Source: Kallotenue papyrolyticum
GTDB taxonomy: Bacteria; Chloroflexota; Chloroflexia; Chloroflexales; Kallotenuaceae
Reading direction: 5' to 3'
Assembly: GCF_000526415.1 (NCBI RefSeq)
Contig: NZ_JAGA01000002.1
Coordinates: 1,852,001 to 1,916,000, forward strand
Length of the DNA stretch: 64,000 bases
Below are positions 41,901 through 48,533 of the stretch, one piece after another (the stretch's first letter is position 1; every line of letters begins with the position of its first letter). A program made the position numbers and the translations under genes. Below the pieces are notes generated by a model. It saw only the letters and a program-made list of their open reading frames with translations. It did no database searches and was not told the origin of the DNA.

Positions 41901-42814
41901 GCTACGTCGGAAACGACCCGGTCAACTTCATTGATCCGACGGGCTTGTTCGTCGATGTGGTTGCCGATGTCGGCTTCATCCTCTACGACCTGTACCGGCT
42001 CCGCACCGACCCCTGCAACTTCGGCTGGAACCTGTTCGCGCTCGGGCTGGATGTCCTCGGCGCCTTCCTGCCCTTCGCCACCGGGTTGGGTTTCGCCGCT
42101 CGCACCGCCGACAATCTGGATGACGTCGCCGATGTGGCGCGCAGCTGCTTCAACAGCTTCAGTGCTGACACGCCGGTCGCCACCCCCGATGGCCTGGTGC
42201 CGATCAGCGAGCTTGACGTTGGCGAGCTGGTGCTGGCGTACAACGAGGCAACGCGCACCACCGGCAGCTACACCGTGACCGATGTGATCGTGCACACCGA
42301 TCCAGTGATCCTGGAGCTGACGCTGGACGGCGAGGTGCTCGCAACGACGGTGGAGCATCCGTTCTTCGTGCTGCTGCGCGGCTGGGTGCCGGCGGGTGAA
42401 CTACGCATCGGCGACGCGGTGCGCACGGCGGACGGCAGCTACGGCAGCGTCGACGCGCTCGCGGTGGTCCACCACGAGCAGCCGATGTATAATCTCTCCG
42501 TCGCCACTGCCCACACCTTTTTCGTCGGTGAGGGTCGGTGGCTGGTGCATAACGTCCGTTGTTGGCCTGGTACACCGGAGGAAATGGATAAGTTTCTAGG
42601 CTTTCCAGGGACTCGTATCCCTGATACGCCAAATACACCGGGTCGGAACAAAGTCGTGTGGCAGCCGTCTGACAAGGTAAAGATCACGTACGAACAGCAT
42701 CCGTACCACCCTCATGCTCCAGACTGGCATAGGAAGCCTCACTGGCATTTAGATACCCCAGGCGCTTCTCATCAGCGATACCTGCCTGGGGATCCGATCC
42801 CTGGTTATGAATGA
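35990..42814 (+). CDS. Giant secreted Rhs/YD-repeat polymorphic toxin with Hint domain
   Basis: This 2274-residue protein has, in order: a signal peptide (MRRLAYPMKVWLILLLIVSL); a carbohydrate-binding-like domain (about 85-240, from NLLLNPGFELDANGD); a Thr/Pro linker with three 12-residue repeats; four Ig-like repeats of 104 residues (from about 339, 442, 546 and 650); a DUF6531-type entry (DTRSGEFYLVEHDLGV, about 947); YD repeats to about 1885; the Rhs core tip ([27 protein letters not shown]); a Hint autoprocessing domain (SADTPVATPDG, about 2053, to WLVHN, about 2187); and an 85-residue toxin rich in His (HPYHPHAPDWHRKPHWH). The toxin probably is a nuclease or other metal-dependent enzyme, by analogy. 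Sec export to the cell surface is implied. No T6SS genes are near. Confidence 0.88.
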   Translation: MRRLAYPMKVWLILLLIVSLIVPSLSPTIEATERSQQATSLAHIADTHVDAPPARDGERHVQSRFAAERRSSWSHSQSITATATPFPTNLLLNPGFELDANGDNRPDYWTKHHRVTRSSAVKYSGSYSMRHAATNNANYTIGQTVLNVVAGTNYEFIGHVNILPTRDTFSFGIEVRWINKKNATINTSTVKTYTKATSGWDIVSADLVAPAGTVRANIRMVVRSLSTTIYIDDVVFQTRSLSETPIPTNTSAPTTTQTPTATSSPVPTVTPTATSSPVPTATPTATSSPVPTATPRPVLTPTYTPTLPVAPTSIPTEQPTLIPTATAPPNPTADPRSLRLVISVSATTVLAGTPSVNVTVRAEDQFGVLATDYRGSVRFSSTSAIIGLPLAGLGGFWYTFTAEDAGQHTWTGVTLNTPGEHSITVSDGTRSATSDVITVKPIHLVITANPTTVFAGEPAVEVKVEARDETGALVPGYRGSVRFSSTSAINGLPLAGLGGFWYTFTAEDAGQHTWTGVTLNTPGLHTITVSDEARSATSGVIDVRQVNLIIRASPSTVFASEPIIQVTVEARDQDGALIPGYRGSVRFSSTSTVSGLPLAGLGGFWYDFTAADAGQHTWTGVALGTPGSHTIQVSDGFRQATSNVIVVKSITFRITWNTPQAIVNDPTLTMTVEVVDEHGDLIPTYRGEIDFRPSVPVRNLPRAILNTPDYTFTEADGGRHSFAGLAFTELGRQTITVVDRAHAATATTSPAVDVILPPDPTLVPPGAAPDIVEIPDNLPALVPTPIPYGWGMPFTVGSIYEGSNYWKGKPSYPVPAQPGVMYVVSGVAQRGAQEWWAGTFYVCPYLGWEAPMTDQRQEGGGTNYLPYQDPTFTLGTGLGFCGEWSTYDNGGSVVPVGPALSSPAPVGTQGVHINPHTGGNTGGPYTLGANVAADLELECDGPDEAPDTADPVDTRSGEFYLVEHDLGVATGCATGTLQFERTYRAFGAPSRSLSAGWVHNYEVRLIQSGAYVMVQRPRGSMLVFKDVGGDVYATRAGSRYTLIKRSEGGWVLVRNDRSAEVFDAAGRLISQQDPNGNRIWMTYETGRRNGASYTRLARVDAPGGRYLWFGYDYYRPTRIIMVGDNLGRIVRYRYDDQHPYDFIATGRLVQVTDALGHNVTYTYADPHNPWLLTGKTDELGKPVFTNTYDPSGRIVRQVNNTGQDITFSYEIITDTAQIVSRVGDTEAAGLHALLVTTTEDQSGRTIYTFGSDGLLRSVVEPSGATTRYARYTNTRQPTEVIDAEGRVTRFTYTGNGLLATATNADGMVTTLDHDAWGRPTRLMTYDRAFTISYVGPNISAVRDHAGREVQFTYADQAGWKGMLSAIANTGSMTTTLTYDAAGDIVKVTDALGRAVHLTYDGAGRPIMIRDAHDMVTTLRYDAADRMRSITHTADGQSRTTTFAYDAAGHLISVTDPLSQTTTLTPDDAGRVRTQRLPDGRSITFDYDAHSHVTGITPPERGRHHFSYTPYGVLSQYQPPAVESGATNTQYVFNLLEQLTQLTQPDGATTALGYDRLGRTETITHTAGTTRLTYDPASGNVATLQSPEGTLTYSYDSAHRPTTTTWSGAISGVVEHGYNAQSLVAFQRINQLAAISFAYDVDGSLTQAGALTLAYAAKDGLLEATTLGVVQDRWTYNGFSEPVAYTATANSNLLYRMVTERDALGRITSKTETIDGVAVTHSYTYDAVGQLTQVRRNGTLVAEYTYDANGNRTRLTTPNGTITAVYDAQDRLVQYGAMVYGYTANGEVQSVTVGGQTTRYGYDAFGNLQSATLPDGTQLRYVIDGQGRRVGKLVNGVVVQGFLYADDLRPLAELDGSGAVVSQFVYASTGHVPDYLIKGGVTYRILTDQLGSPRLVVNAATGAVVQQLDYDAFGAITRDTNPGFQPFGFAGGLYDQHTKLTHFGAREYDATTGRWTRKDPLGFAAGDANLYRYVGNDPVNFIDPTGLFVDVVADVGFILYDLYRLRTDPCNFGWNLFALGLDVLGAFLPFATGLGFAARTADNLDDVADVARSCFNSFSADTPVATPDGLVPISELDVGELVLAYNEATRTTGSYTVTDVIVHTDPVILELTLDGEVLATTVEHPFFVLLRGWVPAGELRIGDAVRTADGSYGSVDALAVVHHEQPMYNLSVATAHTFFVGEGRWLVHNVRCWPGTPEEMDKFLGFPGTRIPDTPNTPGRNKVVWQPSDKVKITYEQHPYHPHAPDWHRKPHWHLDTPGASHQRYLPGDPIPGYE
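36760..36867 (+). repeat. Three tandem 36-bp repeats in the Rhs Thr/Pro linker
   Basis: Units start at 36760, 36796 and 36832, each beginning GACACCAACCGCGACTTC, with one T/C difference at the unit end. They encode the TPTATSSPVPT(V/A) linker and are a likely site of length variation by slippage. Confidence 0.85.
37110..38250 (+). repeat. Ig-like domain repeats, 312-bp period, within the Rhs gene
   Basis: The block from GGTTCGGTTCGGTTCAGC at about 37112 is almost identical at about 37424, 312 bp on, and recognisable but diverged about 312 bp later again. The near identity of copies one and two shows recent duplication or gene conversion. Confidence 0.8.
41932..42186 (+). repeat. Near-identical 255-bp direct repeat (copy 1) in Rhs tip; copy 2 at 43417-43671
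   Basis: From TTGATCCGAC(G/C)GGCTTGTTC to the Hint start CGGTCGCCACCCC the two copies differ at only a handful of positions. They encode the same linker (FVDVVADVGFILYDLYRLRTD ... DVADVARSC). Because what follows differs completely (His-rich toxin versus HNH-like toxin), recombination here would swap the toxin tip. Confidence 0.9.
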
Positions 42815-42897
42815 CCCGACGAATCAGGTCAGTGGCTGCGGAGCGAGCCTACTCGCTTCGCAGTCCTCTAATCGACCAAAACTCAGGAGCACAACAT

Positions 42898-43104
42898 ATG
42901 CGTCAGATAGATACGATCCATTTTATCGATCATGACTCGGGAGAGAAAGCGATTGCGACAGTTCGAGCTACATCAGGGCAAATAGCCTTATGTCTATCAA
43001 TCGAGACCAATGGGGATATAGAGGTTGTTATGGGCCCTAATGATTGCAAGACGCTTCTAGATGCTCTTAGCCGAGCGGTCATAGTTGCAAAAGATTCGGA
43101 TTGA
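42898..43104 (+). CDS. Putative immunity protein for the Rhs toxin tip
   Basis: The 68-residue ORF starts MRQIDTIHFIDHDSGEKA at 42898 with CAGGAG 7 nt upstream, 83 nt after the Rhs stop on the same strand. It is a small soluble alpha/beta protein with no recognised family. Its place directly after the toxin tip, before the next displaced tip, is where the cognate immunity gene is found in Rhs loci. Upstream in-frame codons to 42811 are not needed. Assignment is by position only. Confidence 0.6.
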   Translation: MRQIDTIHFIDHDSGEKAIATVRATSGQIALCLSIETNGDIEVVMGPNDCKTLLDALSRAVIVAKDSD

Positions 43105-43155
43105 GCTGCAAAGGAATCAGCTTTTCGAGATAGAGGTAATCGTCAACTGAGCTGA

Positions 43156-44376
43156 CTGGCGCTGCTGGACGAGCCCGGCGCCACGCAGGCGCAGTTCAGC
43201 TACGCGCCGTTTGGCGAAACGACTGCCACGGGCGATGTGGGCAGCTACGCTGCGCAGTTCACCGGCCGCGAGAACGACGGCACCGGGCTGCACTACTACC
43301 GCGCGCGCTACTACAGCCCGGGCTTGCAGCGCGTCCTCAGCCCGGCCCCGCTCGGCTTCGCGGCGGGCGATGCCAACCTGTACCGCTACGTCGGAAACGA
43401 CCCGGTCAACGTCATCGATCCGACCGGCTTGTTCGTCGATGTGGTCGCTGATGTCGGCTTCATCCTCTACGACCTGTACCGGCTCCGCACCGACCCCTGC
43501 AACTTCGGCTGGAACCTGTTCGCGCTCGGGCTGGATGTCCTCGGCGCCTTCCTGCCCTTCGCCACCGGGTTGGGTTTCGCCGCTCGCACCGCCGACAATC
43601 TGGATGACGTCGCCGATGTGGCGCGCAGCTGCATCAACAGCTTCAGTGCGGACACGCCGGTCGCCACCCCTGCTGGGCCGGTGCCCATCAGTGAGATCGA
43701 GGTTGGGGATCAGGTGCTGGCGTACCACGAGGCGACGCGCACCACCGGCAGCTACACCGTGACCGATGTGATCGTCCACACCGATCCCGTGATCCTGGCG
43801 CTGACGCTGGACGGCGAGGTGGTTGAAACGACCCCCGAGCATCCGTTCTTCGTGTTGCTGCGCGGCTGGGTGAAGGCGGGCGACCTGCGGGTGGGGGATG
43901 TCGTGCGCCAACGTGACGGCGCGTACGGAATGGTTAACGCCGTCGCGGTGGTCGCCGCGCCCCAGCCGATGTATAATCTCACCGTCGCTGATGCCCACAC
44001 CTTCTTCGTTGGTGAAGAAGGCTGGCTGGTGCATAATGCTACTATTTGCCGGCCCTTGACGCCAAGGGAGAAGGACAGGCTTCGCAGTCAAGCAACGGCT
44101 ATTTGGGAACAGAAAACAGGAAGGAGGGCTTCGGCAGTTGGGATGGACGTTCATCATCGCATACCTCTCGAATGGGCCCATCTGTTTCCCGAGGCTAACC
44201 CGAACCGAGTAGCTAACTTAATAGGATTGAGGAGACCCGACCACTACCTAGTGAACAATGCTTGGAGAGAATGGAAACGGAGCCTAAATGGCGCAACTCC
44301 CACACCAGCTCAAGTCATGAGGCAAGCACTCCGTATAGATGAGCAGTTTGGGCATCTCATGAGGTTTGTCAAGTAG
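43156..44376 (+). pseudogene. Displaced Rhs tip 1: Rhs core end + Hint + HNH-like nuclease toxin
   Basis: An open frame without its own start follows a TGA at 43153. It begins LALLDEPGATQAQFSYAPFG, a core-tip variant unlike that of the main Rhs protein, then HYYRARYYSPGLQRVLS, the shared linker, a complete Hint domain (SADTPVATPAGPVPISE ... WLVHN) and a C-terminal toxin of about 110 residues. The toxin contains MDVHHRIPLEWAHLFPEANP and NRVANLIGL, a His-His motif and layout of HNH/Endo VII-like nucleases. It is an orphan cassette that could replace the active tip by recombination in the shared 255-bp stretch. Expression from the GTG at 43237 is possible but unlikely to give a secreted toxin. 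Confidence 0.8.
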
Positions 44377-44536
44377 TGTAAACGATACATGTATCATGTG
44401 CTACCTGATAGGGTTTAGCGTAGTAGATCAACTGTCTACTGTGCTAAACTCCATAAAGTGCGTCATCCCTATGATATATGATTGTGAACGTTTTCATGGG
44501 GACAATGCGTTGCGTAGGTGGTAAGGGGGTAAAAAC
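44377..44536. other. Intergenic region with hairpin and short palindrome before the SUKH gene
   Basis: GTTTAGC-GT-AGTAGA (44413-44427) can fold onto TCTACT-GT-GCTAAAC (44435-44449), a stem of 7 and 6 bp split by a symmetric GT/GT loop. GATACATGTATC (44384-44395) is a perfect 12-bp palindrome. One may end the toxin transcript, the other may be a regulatory site. Confidence 0.5.
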
Positions 44537-45070
44537 GTGCTAAACAAGAGGCGTATTCAAGCGTTGTTAAACCGCCTTCACCCTGGGGAGACTATTCCCG
44601 AAGGGTTAGGTGATGAAGAAATTGCTGCCTTTACTGAGCGAACAGGAGTTGCAGTGCCTTCTGAGGTGGCAGAGCTTTTGAGATTCATGAATGGTCCATA
44701 TGTTGGTCATAAAGTATTGCTTGGTATAATCGATCATGAGTATCGTGGTATTGAGCCAATTTATCAACTCTATCCGTATTGGAAAGACCGTGGTTGGCTT
44801 CCAATTGGCGGTGATGGTTGTGGCAATTATTATGTGGTTCCGACTCGTGGAGAGTTCGGTCCTGGCTACCCTGTGTTTTTTGTTGATACTATGGATGATC
44901 CTGATGTGCCGGCATATATTGTTGCATCAAATGTGGTTCGTTTTGTGGAGTTTTTGATCCTAAATGAATTGGGAGAGATAGATTGGCCCTGGGACAAAAA
45001 TGAGGTTCTGAAGAAAGATCCTGATATTCTGCGTTACTGTCGAATTCCTATTCCCTGGGAGCTTCCATAG
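44537..45070 (+). CDS. SMI1/KNR4 (SUKH) family immunity protein
   Basis: The 177-residue protein has the SUKH-1 fold signature: an N-terminal GLGDEEIAAFTERTGVAVPSEVAELLRFMNG (the IxxFExxxGxxLPxDYxxFLxxxNG pattern), then LPIGGDGCGNYYVVPT and a C-terminal helix. SUKH proteins neutralise nuclease toxins of polymorphic systems. It directly follows displaced tip 1 with its HNH-like nuclease, its most likely partner. Codon use is AT-richer than in the flanking core genome, indicating foreign origin. The start codon at 44537 is GTG, 7 nt after AAGGGGGTAAAA. Confidence 0.88.
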   Translation: MLNKRRIQALLNRLHPGETIPEGLGDEEIAAFTERTGVAVPSEVAELLRFMNGPYVGHKVLLGIIDHEYRGIEPIYQLYPYWKDRGWLPIGGDGCGNYYVVPTRGEFGPGYPVFFVDTMDDPDVPAYIVASNVVRFVEFLILNELGEIDWPWDKNEVLKKDPDILRYCRIPIPWELP

Positions 45071-45445
45071 TTGTATTGGTATGAGTGGTGCTGCCAGTAA
45101 GCTCAACAAGTTTTTCCGAATCCGAACGTTGAGAAGTACGGCGTCATCAAGAGGATTAACCGTTAGCAAGAAGGGTTACGCCGAAACCTAGGCCAGTGGG
45201 CTGAATCCGCTTGAACGCCTACAAATCAAATTCGAGGGAGCAAAAAAGTGGATATTCCGACCAGTAGCGTTCCTCGCTTTGACTATAGAATTGACGCCAA
45301 TAAAACAGGCGCGACCTACTGGGATCCATTTACGGGTAGGACAGGCTCAGGTCCGAAATCCGCGTTAGGGTATGTTCCGCTTGAGCCGAAGGTCTCTGGA
45401 AAGACTGCTCGAGCCGGAGGGATTGGTGTCCTCAGAGATCATTAA
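45071..45445 (+). pseudogene. Remnant of another Rhs toxin tip
   Basis: A 65-codon open piece (45248-45445, GTG start) reads DIPTSSVPRFDYRIDANKTG, then ATYWDPFTGRTGSGPKSALGYVPLEP. It ends shortly after and has no upstream Rhs core. The composition and terminal Pro/Gly-rich pattern resemble the C-terminal ends of polymorphic toxins. The preceding 175 bp contain further broken frames. I regard it as the decayed end of a lost cassette. Confidence 0.5.
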
Positions 45446-45607
45446 ATAATTAACTTCTCGGTGTATAGTTGCTTTGGTTTGCAGAGTGTTTCAGTATCAA
45501 TCGAATGGATGCAAGATAAATCATGACTTCGATTGAAATGGTATGGCATTTATGGTCTTTAATTAAATGGCGATATAGAACGAATCTGGTGATGTTTCGA
45601 TAAAAGC
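45446..45607. other. AT-rich gap, nothing recognised
   Basis: This short AT-rich stretch lies between the toxin remnant and the transposase remnant. It may include one end of the insertion sequence, but no clear terminal inverted repeat was found. Confidence 0.3.
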
Positions 45608-46088
45608 TCAATGTTTTGGTGCTAAATCGAAGTCTTTTGCGTTGTTTGGATGATGAACAATATCAACGATCCAGCTTAATATCGTGATGAACCGGGTAAT
45701 AATTTTACGAATACGAGGAAGCGTTCCTTGAACACGAGCGCTAAGCATTTCAGCACTACTGGTATCTTGTACAGCATCATTCGTGACAACAATAGCGAGC
45801 AGTAATCCGAGAATATCAACCAGGATGTGCCGTTTGCGACCTTTCACTTGTTTATGATCACTAAATCCGACATCACCACTAACCGCCGTGGTCTTTACAC
45901 GTTGAGTTTCGACAATCGCAAGACGCGGTTCTGGATCATGGTTGGCGAGCTTACGAGCCATCTGATGTAATTCTGTGTTCATGCGTTCATGTACTATCGT
46001 CGCGCCATTTTCGGAAGTAATAATACACCGTACCAGAATTTGGAAAGTCTTTTGGTAATAGACATCCGGTTCGGTCAATAGAAAACAA
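45608..46088 (-). mobile_element. Decayed IS5-family insertion sequence (transposase fragment)
   Basis: The minus-strand frame contains ERMNTELHQMARK, RLAIVETQRVKTT, KQVKGRKRHILVDILGLLLAIVVTND, the central DDE region of IS5-family transposases. The usual DSQSVKTT reads ETQRVKTT, replacing the catalytic Asp by Glu. Upstream the sequence continues in another frame (PKDFPNSGTVYYYFRKWRDD), so there is a frameshift near 46003, and the N-terminal domain is missing. The element is dead. Its insertion separated tip 1 from later cassettes. Confidence 0.85.
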
Positions 46089-46151
46089 GGCGTTCATCAC
46101 GCAGCGCATGCAGACATGGCGGGGAGAGCCAATTGTGGGGTCGTGGTTAAC

Positions 46152-46775
46152 ATGGTGAAGTGTTATGCTGCCAACAGTGAACTAGTCGAGCAAGTTGCTT
46201 TCTTTGCCTTCATACTAGGGAACGGAAGTCTATTGCCTCAGAATTCTATTAACCATGACATTGAATATGATTACGAAGAGTGCATTATGGAAGATCCTAG
46301 GGTGCTAGTCGAGGTGTTTTGTGTATATGTCAATAACTACGTCAACAGTGCTGACCCATCAATAGCAGAGCAGCGTGCAGCGCAATGGCTCGCCCATCAA
46401 TGCTTGCCCGAATACACTATCGATCCGCCCATTGAACCGTGGGAATTGTTAGAATCTCAAGGAAAAGGCGATGTATTTGATGCTATAAAGGCATTTGGGC
46501 GAGCTATAGCATTTGGTGATCTCCCCGGCGAGTATATCGAAGGTATAGACTATTCAGAATACCTGTCTGTAGGCGGGAGTTTTCTCGAAGAAGTTATCAA
46601 GGTGTTTTTAAACAATCTTCTTGTCAACGAGGATGGAATTGTTATAAATTATCGCGAAGCACTCAAACGGGCAACGCAATATATACGTTATTATATAGAC
46701 AAATCCTATGCGGTTAATCCTCCGATCGCCGGCTGGGAAGTTGGTGAATATGACCGCCCAGATACACTACAATAG
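46152..46775 (+). CDS. Putative immunity protein with two copies of one domain
   Basis: The 207-residue protein (ATG at 46152) is an internal duplication. The first half ends [25 protein letters not shown] and the second ends [25 protein letters not shown], and both halves begin with a similar hydrophobic helix ([11 protein letters not shown] and [10 protein letters not shown]). I recall this pattern from DUF7677-like proteins, but that label is tentative. It is acidic and AT-rich and sits among Rhs cassettes, consistent with an orphan immunity protein whose toxin was lost. It ends just before displaced tip 2. Confidence 0.6.
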   Translation: MVKCYAANSELVEQVAFFAFILGNGSLLPQNSINHDIEYDYEECIMEDPRVLVEVFCVYVNNYVNSADPSIAEQRAAQWLAHQCLPEYTIDPPIEPWELLESQGKGDVFDAIKAFGRAIAFGDLPGEYIEGIDYSEYLSVGGSFLEEVIKVFLNNLLVNEDGIVINYREALKRATQYIRYYIDKSYAVNPPIAGWEVGEYDRPDTLQ

Positions 46776-46783
46776 TTGTTATT

Positions 46784-47380
46784 ACCCGCGATATCAACCC
46801 GGGCTTCCAGCCCTTTGGCTTTGCCGGCGGCCTCTACGACCAGCACACCCAGGTGACGCACGTCGGCGCGCGGGAGTACGATGCCACCACTGGCCGCTGG
46901 ACCAGCAAGGACCCGCTCGGCTTCGCGGCGGGCGATGCCAACCTGTACCGCGACGTCGCCAACGACCCGGTCAATGCCATCGATCCGACCGGCTTGTTCG
47001 TCGATGTGCTGGCCGATGTCGGCTTCGTTTTGTACGATCTCTATTTCCTCAAAACCGATCTATCCAACGCCGGCACACATCTGCTCTCGTTGAGTTTGCA
47101 CCTCCTGGGCATGCTGCTGTCGTTTGCGACGCGCCTAGGGATGCTGGCACATGTGGGTGGGAAGGCCGATATCGTTGATCGGGCAGAATTGCAGGATCTG
47201 CAGCGTGTCAACTCCTTTCGTCCCGGAGGTGCTTCAGTTAAGGGTACATACGTTGCTGAGTTTCCCGAGCATCTCGCACGATGGGGTGAGTTGATGCTTG
47301 GTAAGGTGAATGATACGGTCATCAAAGCGGCTGTATCACAGAAGTGCCCCATATGCGGTGGAGCAAGCTCGATGGTATAG
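46784..47380 (+). pseudogene. Displaced Rhs tip 2 with diverged C-terminus
   Basis: The frame opens with [21 protein letters not shown], corresponding to the main protein's [21 protein letters not shown], then [20 protein letters not shown] and [23 protein letters not shown]. After a partly conserved linker it departs into [20 protein letters not shown] and ends [12 protein letters not shown]. There is no Hint domain and no proper start (first GTG at 46853). It is a donor-like cassette for the same core as the active Rhs gene. The toxin activity is not recognisable. Confidence 0.75.
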
Positions 47381-47441
47381 GGCCTGCGAGGTTCTATGAA
47401 GTAGACGATCTTGCCGAGATTGTATATAAGGGAATATGGCC

Positions 47442-47744
47442 ATGATAGAGCAAGGAAAGCCAATGGTTCTCATGTGGATATCACCCGAAGCAGGAGGTCG
47501 AGATAAACCGCCTGATGGGCTCGTATATTCCACGGTTGCGAGACTTTACGTACCAAACGTCTCAGCCCCAGTTGCCGACTGGAGTGTGGTAATTCAATTT
47601 GACACCAAACCTGTGCATGGGCGGCCTGTACACGGCTGGGTTCGCTTTCTATCGCCAGATGCCCCCCAGCATCTGCTTTCAACGGGTACGATATTTGAAT
47701 TGATAGAAGGCAAAAAGGTTGTGGCCAAAGGGCAAGTTTTGTAG
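47442..47744 (+). CDS. Small protein after Rhs tip 2, putative immunity protein
   Basis: The 100-residue product starts MIEQGKPMVLMWISPEAGG at the ATG at 47442 (AAGGGA 9 nt upstream; an ATG at 47436 is in frame but too close). It looks all-beta, with WSVVIQFDTKPVHGRPVHGWVRFLSPDAPQ in the middle and LSTGTIFELIEGKKVVAKGQVL at the end. This resembles the beta-barrel of translation-factor-like proteins, without GTPase parts. Position 61 nt after tip 2 suggests it is the cognate immunity protein. No family was firmly recognised. Confidence 0.55.
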   Translation: MIEQGKPMVLMWISPEAGGRDKPPDGLVYSTVARLYVPNVSAPVADWSVVIQFDTKPVHGRPVHGWVRFLSPDAPQHLLSTGTIFELIEGKKVVAKGQVL

Positions 47745-47825
47745 CAACGATACCAACCACGGTAAGAATGTACCGCGACTCCAATGAAATAATCACGCGC
47801 ATCCTAGATTCTCATATAGGATTAG

Positions 47826-48178
47826 GATAGCGGTGCAGCTTTCGGCTTCCAGCCGTTTGGCTTTGCCGGCGGGCGCTCCGACCAGCCCACCAAGGTGACG
47901 AACGTCGGCGCGCGGGAGGATGATGCCACGACCGGCCGCTGGACCAGCACGGATCCGCTGGACGGTTTGAGCTTGATCGCACCGTTTATCTGTGAGGGGT
48001 TCACGGTCGAGGGCAAGGCGATCTGCCGGGAGGATCGCATAAGCGACGGGATACGTTTATCAAGGCTAACCAGCGCGTGACCCCGGACGCGGGATGGGCG
48101 TTTGCTCAACACCTCATGCACGAGGACGGAATTGCCGGTTGCTCGATCGTTCCGTACAAAAAGGTGCGCCGTCTGTGA
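47826..48178 (+). pseudogene. Displaced Rhs tip 3, frameshifted
   Basis: [20 protein letters not shown], then [20 protein letters not shown] corresponds to the Rhs core tip with several substitutions. Then the frame leaves the core. A different frame carries a toxin-like end ([20 protein letters not shown] to the TGA at 48176), so at least one frameshift lies between about 47970 and 48010. Its stop overlaps the start of the next frame by GTGA. Confidence 0.65.
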
Positions 48179-48359
48179 CCTTCTACAAACTGATCCATCC
48201 CGACTATCTGAGTGATTGGGCCGAGATGCAGGCCAATCCGATCATCATGGTGCCAGATATAGCCTGCCGAGCATCAGCTGCTCGGTCTGTGGCTTTACAT
48301 CGAGCGCGAGTCGTCCATGTATTGACCGCTCCCCGATGAAGAGCCGCGGCGTCAGTTGA
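48175..48359 (+). pseudogene. Frameshifted immunity gene, possibly double-CxxCG family
   Basis: A GTG at 48175 in a GTGA overlap with the toxin stop starts MTFYKLIHPDYLSDWAEMQA. About 30 codons on, sense shifts to another frame reading LPSISCSVCGFTSSASRPCI and ending at a TGA at 48357. The N-terminus and the LPxxxCxxCG box resemble SitI6-type double-CxxCG immunity proteins first described in myxobacteria. The gene is broken and the second CxxCG is missing. Confidence 0.5.
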
Positions 48360-48451
48360 CCGACCCCTGGCCGGTGCCGGACGATGGCGTTCCGCCTGAC
48401 GCAGCCGCGCGCGAGCAGGCGCGGGCGCGTGGCAGACCGGCGCGCATGTGG

Positions 48452-48502
48452 TACACTACCGCTCCACGTTGCTTGAATACCCCGGGTGCAGCGCATCCGG
48501 GG
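48452..48502 (+). promoter_or_regulatory. Promoter-like -10 and 10-bp hairpin in the ABC exporter leader
   Basis: TACACT at 48452-48457 (context GTGGTACACT) is a reasonable extended -10. Right after the expected start, CCCCGGGTGC (48480-48489) pairs with GCATCCGGGG (48493-48502), 10 bp including one G-U, with an AGC loop, 31 nt before the first ABC permease start. No riboswitch class was recognised. Confidence 0.45.
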
Positions 48503-48533
48503 GCTTTGCGCGTGCGCGCGGGTGGGGAGTTTC

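Noticed and set aside
40376-42358. 660-codon minus-strand frame opposite the Rhs core
   Set aside because: Antisense to clear YD repeats and the Hint domain. It merely reflects codon bias.
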